Made by a program: the position numbers and the translations under genes. A DNA stretch of 64,000 nt from a virus: the IMG/VR virus record IMGVR_UViG_3300024999_000080, positions 1-64,000 of that record; one strand, 5' to 3'. The notes under the pieces are model-generated. The model had not been told where the DNA came from, did not search any database, and was given only the letters and a program-made list of their open reading frames with translations. Shown piece after piece: positions 58,940-64,000 of this stretch; the stretch's first letter is position 1; every line of letters begins with the position of its first letter.

Positions 58940-61501
58940 TTGATTCCATATCTTAGAATAACAGATAAAAATACTATTAATTGTAATGCTGATTTGGTAA
59001 TTCTAGATAGTTCAGATCCAATATTAATTTCTTTATGTGATTTGCATATCAAGAATAGAAAAATATGTGCAGATATAATCTCTCATTCTTATCATATTTC
59101 ATTAAGAGACAGAGAAGATATATTCTTTGAACAGTCACTTTATGGCAGAGAAAATTATTATCGTTACAAATCAGACAGAATGGATAATGATTTGACACAT
59201 ACAATAATCTATAATACAAAAATAAATGATTATTGTATTAATTGGAATAATGAAGATAAGAATGAGATTCTAACAAAGTATTTGAGGAATATTCATTATT
59301 TACCTGTGACTAGTGAAATTGTTGGCATGATTTTAGGTAAAGATGAAATAGAACAAGCGAAATATAAATATAGTAGTTATGGTTGTATAAGCGAGTGTAC
59401 AGTTTATACTAATAATCCTTTGTATTTAGATTTAAAAGTTTATAAAATTAATATTATTTGGTTTAAACAGAGTTTAAATGCTTTAACTTTAGTTGGATAT
59501 AAGGAAGATTTTGATTGGAATGATATTGACGATATTGAGTCATACATCTTCAAATTTTTAGATCAAATTAAAGAGAGATTGAAGCAAAATGTTAGAGTTT
59601 TGTTTGATCCTAATAATATTAATCAGAAAATGTTTGAAGGGGTAATTATTCCATCAAGTGGTCAGATACCTGTAATTCAAGGTGCATTAGAATTACTAAA
59701 AATAGATAGGGTTGTATATTTTGCTTCAGAAGCAGGTTTTGGCAAAACTTCCATATCATCTAAAACCAATCATTGTCATTTATATCCTAACAAACAAAAT
59801 TATGTAACATTAATTGTTGCACCTGCAATTACATTAACTCAATGGAAAGAAGAAATTGAATTAAGCATAAATGACAAAGTAGATATTCATATTATCAAGA
59901 AGACATCTGAATTTATTAATCTTTATAATAAAAATCAGTTAAATTTTGATAAGCCCACATATTTTTTAGTTGGCAAAGAAACTTTTAAATTAGATGCTAA
60001 AAGAGTCTCTGGTGTAAATATTAAGACAATGGAAATAAAGCATAAAAAAGAAGTGATTAGTGGTTACTACGGATACAAGGACATCAAACAAGTCACTGAA
60101 AAAATTACAATCGCATGTTGCCCTGACTGTGGTAAACCACTTCAGAATGAATTGAGAAAAAAGGAAGATGTATTCTTTACAGAGAAAGATTTTGAAGGCA
60201 ATCCTAAAAAATCAACTTATAAATGTTCAAATTGTAATGCTGTTTTATGGCAATCAGTTTACGACAAAACAAAGAAAACTAGTTTAATTAGATTTATTAA
60301 GACTAAGAATATTCATTTTGATAGCATAATCTGTGATGAAATCCACGAGCAAAATAATGGAGAATCAATTATTGGCAACGCAACTAGAACATTATTTAAT
60401 TATGCAAAAAAGATAATTTTGCTCTCCGGCACAAGTAATAATGGATATGCTTCGTCAATGCATAATCTATTATTAGGAATAATGCCAAACAAACTCAAGG
60501 CCAATGATGTTATGGATATGCAAGCATTTATAAAGACTTATGGAACATTAATGGCTGTTAGTAAAAGAAAAGATGGAGAATACCATCGTTCAGGAAGAAG
60601 CGAGATTAAAGATAGCGAGTTTAAAGAAATCGAGGGAATCAATCCAATTATTTTTAGTAAATATTTAGTTCAAAATTATATCTTTTCTACTTTGTCAGAT
60701 TTGGGTAAAGCTTTGCCTGATTTAAATGAAATATATGTGCCTATTAATCAAAGTGAAGAAATGGAAAGAAATGAACATCACTTATGGCATGAAATTAAGT
60801 CAGCAAATGCTTTTAATTCAAAAATGTATGAAAGTTCCATTATAAAACATTATATAAACAACCCTTTTAAATGGGATAGCATTGAGATCAACAAGGGTGA
60901 AGAATATAGTGCTGTACAACCAAGATGTATTAAGGATTGTATTCTACCCAAAGAACAGAAATTATTAGATATAGTGTTACAAGAAGTTTCTGAGGGCAGA
61001 AAATGTTGTATCTATATTGATTTTAATAATGGCGGTAAATACATGCAAGATGATACTATTTCTAAGAGAATTGAGTCATTGCTGAAGCAAAATAATGTCA
61101 AGTGTTTTATGCTAAAGTCTTCCGTCACCACTCACACTAGAAAGGATATATTAGATAAAAAGAAAAATGATTTTCAAGTATTGATTACTAATTCTATGCT
61201 TGTAAAAGTCGGTTTGAATTTGGTGTATATTCCTACATATATAAATTACATGCCTAGTTATATGGTAAATGATGTTAGTCAGAGCAATAGGCGTGGATAT
61301 AGGGCCAATAGTGTATTGGAAAATAGAATATATCATCTTTATTATGAAAATAGCTGTGAGAATGGTATTATTAAGAGGTATCAACGGAAGAATGCAGAAG
61401 CTAAAGCTATTGAGGGAAAGTTTAATGTGTGTTTAGAGAATGATGATACTATTCGGACTGCTAGTAAATTAGGTAAAAAGATCAGTGAAGGAGTTGTGTA
61501 A
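58940..61501 (+). CDS. Superfamily 2 helicase with inserted zinc ribbon
   Basis: 853 residues from TTG 58940, immediately after the methyltransferase stop. Walker A SEAGFGKTS (near residue 265), DEIH box (near 466), SGTSNN motif III, and QSNRRGYRAN motif VI near the end. A zinc ribbon (CCPDCG...CSNC, about 392-435) is inserted between motif Ia and the DEIH box. N-terminal 230 residues are not recognised. It should translocate on DNA in partnership with its neighbour, for example in replication or modification (inference). Confidence 0.88.
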   Translation: MIPYLRITDKNTINCNADLVILDSSDPILISLCDLHIKNRKICADIISHSYHISLRDREDIFFEQSLYGRENYYRYKSDRMDNDLTHTIIYNTKINDYCINWNNEDKNEILTKYLRNIHYLPVTSEIVGMILGKDEIEQAKYKYSSYGCISECTVYTNNPLYLDLKVYKINIIWFKQSLNALTLVGYKEDFDWNDIDDIESYIFKFLDQIKERLKQNVRVLFDPNNINQKMFEGVIIPSSGQIPVIQGALELLKIDRVVYFASEAGFGKTSISSKTNHCHLYPNKQNYVTLIVAPAITLTQWKEEIELSINDKVDIHIIKKTSEFINLYNKNQLNFDKPTYFLVGKETFKLDAKRVSGVNIKTMEIKHKKEVISGYYGYKDIKQVTEKITIACCPDCGKPLQNELRKKEDVFFTEKDFEGNPKKSTYKCSNCNAVLWQSVYDKTKKTSLIRFIKTKNIHFDSIICDEIHEQNNGESIIGNATRTLFNYAKKIILLSGTSNNGYASSMHNLLLGIMPNKLKANDVMDMQAFIKTYGTLMAVSKRKDGEYHRSGRSEIKDSEFKEIEGINPIIFSKYLVQNYIFSTLSDLGKALPDLNEIYVPINQSEEMERNEHHLWHEIKSANAFNSKMYESSIIKHYINNPFKWDSIEINKGEEYSAVQPRCIKDCILPKEQKLLDIVLQEVSEGRKCCIYIDFNNGGKYMQDDTISKRIESLLKQNNVKCFMLKSSVTTHTRKDILDKKKNDFQVLITNSMLVKVGLNLVYIPTYINYMPSYMVNDVSQSNRRGYRANSVLENRIYHLYYENSCENGIIKRYQRKNAEAKAIEGKFNVCLENDDTIRTASKLGKKISEGVV

Positions 61502-61517
61502 ATTGTAAAATAAATAT

Positions 61518-61547
61518 TTGACAGTGATATTATGCGTATGTTATAAT
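61518..61547 (+). promoter_or_regulatory. Sigma-A promoter
   Basis: TTGACA (61518-61523), 18-base spacer, TATAAT (61542-61547). The 15 bases AATAAATATTTGACA ending in the -35 are identical to those of the ligA promoter. Confidence 0.75.
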
Positions 61548-61578
61548 GAATATATACTAAAGAAAGAGGAGGTAAGAA

Positions 61579-61842
61579 ATGAAAGGTTTATATCAAAAAT
61601 ATCTTATATTCAAATCGGACGGTTCACCAGTTGACCCAAATGCAGAATACATAGTTTTAAGAATAGATGCTGATCAATGTGCAAGAAGAGCAGTAAGATA
61701 TTATGCTAATCAGTTACTTCGCGAAGGAAGTTTAACTCAATTAGCTGATGACCTAAGAAAAAGATGTGATTATTACTGGATGAAAGAGCAAGGATTTACG
61801 GATGAAGAAATAGAACGATCTTTAAAAGAAATACATAAATAA
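61579..61842 (+). CDS. Small hypothetical protein
   Basis: 87 residues, behind AGGAGG. KYLIFKSDGSPVDPNAEYIV and LRIDADQCARRAVRYYANQL match a conserved small phage protein of unknown function. First gene after the 61.5 kb promoter. Confidence 0.6.
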   Translation: MKGLYQKYLIFKSDGSPVDPNAEYIVLRIDADQCARRAVRYYANQLLREGSLTQLADDLRKRCDYYWMKEQGFTDEEIERSLKEIHK

Positions 61843-61888
61843 TCCAATAAGTTATTTCATTCGAAGGAGATTAGAAAGGAGGTTACTT

Positions 61889-62038
61889 ATGAATAGATAT
61901 CCAAGTGAAACTGAAAACTGTGGTAACTGCAAATACAGTCATGGTGATTGTTATGATCGTTGGTATGAAATTAATGAAGTAGATAATAGTAATTATCTTG
62001 GCAAGGGTGAAATAATTAACTGTTGGGAACATGAATAG
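61889..62038 (+). CDS. Small Cys-rich protein
   Basis: 49 residues from ATG 61889, behind AAAGGAGG. CGNCKYSHGDCYD near the N-terminus and a terminal C: a typical phage Cys mini-protein. Confidence 0.5.
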   Translation: MNRYPSETENCGNCKYSHGDCYDRWYEINEVDNSNYLGKGEIINCWEHE

Positions 62039-62059
62039 TTAAGGAGAGTGTTTAATTTA

Positions 62060-62341
62060 ATGAAGAAAACGGTAGAATTAAAGTACCTAACACCTTTGGA
62101 ATTTGTGGCAATGTATGCCAGAGAGGAATTAAAAGAAGAGTGTTTTAAACTTGAAAAATATGCTCAAAAGACTATATTGGGAATTATTGAATTGATTAGC
62201 AAAAATGATACAGATAAATTAATTAATGAAGTTTTTGATAAATTTGCTCCAGAAGTTGGATATCTATATTGTGAAGATCATAATATATTTCACGAATATG
62301 AAAAATGTCCATTCTGTCAATTAGGGATACGAGTTGGTTAA
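62060..62341 (+). CDS. Small zinc-binding protein
   Basis: 93 residues from ATG 62060. N-terminal helix (LTPLEFVAMYAREELKEE), C-terminal Cys/His set CEDH...CPFC, a probable zinc knuckle. Behind AAGGAG. Confidence 0.5.
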   Translation: MKKTVELKYLTPLEFVAMYAREELKEECFKLEKYAQKTILGIIELISKNDTDKLINEVFDKFAPEVGYLYCEDHNIFHEYEKCPFCQLGIRVG

Positions 62342-62376
62342 ATAATTATAAAATAAATATTAGGAGGAATACATAA

Positions 62377-62644
62377 ATGGAAGAGTTAAAATTATACAAA
62401 TTTAATGATGGTGATTATGAGCATTGGATTTTTAGCAAATAACCTTGTCCAAGCAATTGATTACTTTGTTCATGATTATTGCGGAGAAGATGAGTCACAG
62501 TTTGAATATGGTTTTACCATCAATCTAATTGATAATGGAACATTAGATATCGAATTTGAAGATGAAGGCGAAATGATATCTTGGAGAAAAATTATGAATG
62601 AGTGTAAAGTAATTCCAATTTGTATTGGGACGAATGTAGATTAA
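62377..62644 (+). pseudogene. Small protein with frameshift in a T-run
   Basis: ATG 62377 after AGGAGG opens MEELKLYKFNDGDYEHWIF and stops at 62442. The frame one base over continues the product (LANNLVQAIDYFVHDYCGED, ending at 62644). Removing one T from the run 62429-62433 joins both. The joined product fits the common pattern K-x-F-x-x-GDYE-x-W in small phage proteins. Confidence 0.6.
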
Positions 62645-62658
62645 TTCTCATATTTTCA

Positions 62659-62714
62659 GGAAGTTACGATTCTAAGAATCAAGCTATAAGCCACTTTCAA
62701 GGTTCGTAACTTCC
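62659..62714. ncRNA. Structured intergenic element B
   Basis: Outer stem GGAAGTTACGA (62659-62669) / TCGTAACTTCC (62704-62714), perfect 11 bp. Inner hairpins GATTC-TAA-GAATC and GCT-ATA-AGC, so a multi-branched RNA is likely. Followed by ATTAAAA as in element A. It may be a terminator, riboswitch or protein site. Confidence 0.4.
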
Positions 62715-62747
62715 ATTAAAAAGTCGATTTAAATGGAGGTGAAATTA

Positions 62748-63002
62748 TTGAAAAAATATCCTTGGAATAAATCAGAATTAGAATCAATACATAATGAAAT
62801 ATTACAAACTACATCTGAACAAAAATATTATATCTTAGGGGTAGCTCAAGGATTTTATCATATTTATCAAGTGTTAAATAAACATAAGGATAAAACTTTT
62901 ACTGGTTTAGAATTGATGGAAATTATCAAATATGCAGGTAGTAATGAGCAAAAAATAAAAGAATATTTTGATAGATTGTTATTAGATTTAGAAAGTGAAT
63001 AA
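62748..63002 (+). CDS. Small helical protein
   Basis: 84 residues from TTG 62748, chosen since GGAGGTGA precedes it; ATG 62733 lies on the ribosome site. Helical. Not recognised. Confidence 0.5.
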   Translation: MKKYPWNKSELESIHNEILQTTSEQKYYILGVAQGFYHIYQVLNKHKDKTFTGLELMEIIKYAGSNEQKIKEYFDRLLLDLESE

Positions 63003-63021
63003 AAGAAAGAAGGAATTAACA

Positions 63022-63300
63022 ATGACAAAAACTACAGGATTAACTATCCATCTTTATACAACTAAAGAAGAATTGGACAATGCTAAAAATGGAATCAGCA
63101 CAATTGTAGGATGGACTAAAGAACAGAAACAAACTGGTGCAATTTATCATATCAGTGCGTCTGCGGATATTTGTGATGTTCTAGAAAAGGAAGTAAGAAT
63201 TAATGTTTCTAAAGTAAAAGAACAGATGGATGCGGCTGGATTAATGGTAGGTGAAGCAATTGGTAAAGAATTAGAAAAGGTATTTAAGGCATTTGCTTAA
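63022..63300 (+). CDS. Hypothetical protein
   Basis: 92 residues from ATG 63022, behind GAAGGAA. Alpha/beta, with GAIYHISASADICDVLEKEV. Not recognised. Confidence 0.5.
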   Translation: MTKTTGLTIHLYTTKEELDNAKNGISTIVGWTKEQKQTGAIYHISASADICDVLEKEVRINVSKVKEQMDAAGLMVGEAIGKELEKVFKAFA

Positions 63301-63324
63301 TAATTTGAAAGGAGAGAAAAACAA

Positions 63325-64000
63325 ATGGATTACGATGACTATGAAAATCAGTATGAACCAAGTGAGGTAGATCAATTAGTTGAAGAATTTAAAGATAAAT
63401 GCAGAGAACATTTATTACCTAATATTCGTGAAGAAATTGAACGTCTTAACAAAGAAAATATTGAACTCAAACACAAAAATGACGAATATAGAAAACGAGA
63501 ATCTGAAATCAATAACAAAGAAAGGGATTTAAAATATAAAGAAGATAATCTCAAAAGAGAAGTGGAAAAGGAATTCTACGCAAGTAATATAGGTGATACT
63601 TTAAAAGATTACATAGAGAAAGCTGAAGTATGGTTTGCTGATAGAAAAGGATTCTCTCAAGAGAAATGCTCTTTATGCAATGATAAACGTAAATTGGTTG
63701 CTAAGTTCCCTGGTGGTAAAACAACAGAAATGAATTGTGATTGTAGTAATTTAGTACATAGATTTATTCCAGAAACATCGGAGTTATCTCTAATTAAATT
63801 TAATAAAAAAGATAGTCGGTATCAATCAAGTAGAAGTTTTTATATATCCAAAAGTTATATTCCATCAAAAAATTCTAGTTACAGAGATGAATACAGTTAT
63901 AATGAATTTAGGCTTTGCCAGATAGTAGATATATTTAATGAAGGTATTAAGGAATTACATGAATCTAAAGAGTATAATACAAAGGTTGGATTTAAAACTA
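63325..64000 (+). CDS. Coiled-coil and zinc-ribbon protein (3' truncated)
   Basis: At least 225 residues; ATG 63325 follows AAAGGAG and the frame runs off the window. Residues 18-95 form a long charged coiled coil (EEIERLNKENIELKHKNDEY). A zinc site CSLC...CDC follows at about residues 114-138. The C-terminal part is Ser/Tyr-rich and unassigned. Family not recognised. Confidence 0.6.
   Translation, partial: MDYDDYENQYEPSEVDQLVEEFKDKCREHLLPNIREEIERLNKENIELKHKNDEYRKRESEINNKERDLKYKEDNLKREVEKEFYASNIGDTLKDYIEKAEVWFADRKGFSQEKCSLCNDKRKLVAKFPGGKTTEMNCDCSNLVHRFIPETSELSLIKFNKKDSRYQSSRSFYISKSYIPSKNSSYRDEYSYNEFRLCQIVDIFNEGIKELHESKEYNTKVGFKT

Noticed and set aside
1-64000. Replication origin, tRNA, rRNA or CRISPR features
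   Set aside because: I looked for iteron clusters, cloverleaf motifs and regular repeat-spacer arrays and saw none I could defend.

Overview
The window is AT-rich DNA in which every credible gene lies on the plus strand. Genes are short and tightly packed, often overlap by 1-4 bases, and nearly all follow a strong Shine-Dalgarno (AAAGGAG/AGGAGG). Starts are ATG, GTG or TTG. Promoters are typical sigma-A (TTGACA-N17/18-TATAAT). This points to a low-GC Bacillota host (Bacillales or Paenibacillaceae by feel; not proven). The gene content (YopX proteins, a YopQ-like protein, a degenerate tyrosine-recombinase repressor, a 3D-domain protein, BRO antirepressor, homing endonucleases, Mom-type DNA modification proteins, LigA) fits the early/accessory and lysogeny-control part of a large SPbeta-like temperate phage or plasmid-prophage. 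I see no terminase, capsid, tail, DNA polymerase, tRNA, rRNA or CRISPR array.

Layout. 0-18 kb: a truncated winged-helix protein, a metallo-beta-lactamase-fold hydrolase, many small Cys-rich or acidic proteins, YopX, two tandem Mom-family proteins, a small HD alarmone-type hydrolase, a frameshifted metallophosphoesterase, a DUF262 protein and a UV-damage endonuclease. 18.4-27.2 kb: a better-regulated block with a DUF2135-like protein, a coiled-coil phage protein, an NMN adenylyltransferase, a nicotinamidase-like hydrolase and a vWA / PP2C / protein-kinase triad resembling the TerY-P triad. Two genes of this block are preceded by near-identical promoter leaders that each encode a 7-residue peptide. 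27.2-29.3 kb: small Cys-rich and membrane genes.

29.3-35.5 kb: a signalling and toxin cassette. It holds a solitary MazF toxin, an EDxHD-like homing endonuclease, a DUF5317 membrane protein, an AgrC-like membrane sensor without kinase domain, an AgrD-like precursor, an XRE-MazF fusion, AgrB, a vestigial second agrD start and an HNH-type endonuclease. It abuts 35.7-41 kb, which holds a YopQ-like protein, a YopR/MrpR-like recombinase-fold protein lacking catalytic residues, an XRE regulator and a 3D-domain wall protein. In SPbeta this neighbourhood carries the arbitrium peptide system, so an Agr-type peptide system may occupy the same role here. This is the most interesting observation in the window.

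41-57.5 kb: more small proteins, a BRO-family antirepressor, NAD-dependent DNA ligase plus a macrodomain protein, KOW-like proteins and a frameshifted HNH endonuclease. 57.5-61.5 kb: a SAM-methyltransferase-like protein followed directly by a large SF2 helicase, behind a promoter embedded in a perfect 17-bp inverted repeat. 61.5-64 kb: small genes and a truncated coiled-coil/zinc protein.

Taken together the genes suggest a phage that guards its DNA (Mom, UvsE, LigA), manages NAD and ADP-ribose (NMNAT, nicotinamidase, LigA, macrodomain), carries a phosphorylation switch (vWA/PP2C/kinase), and may decide between lysis and lysogeny with a secreted cyclic peptide. At least four genes contain single-base indels, several in homopolymers; these are either decay or sequencing error.
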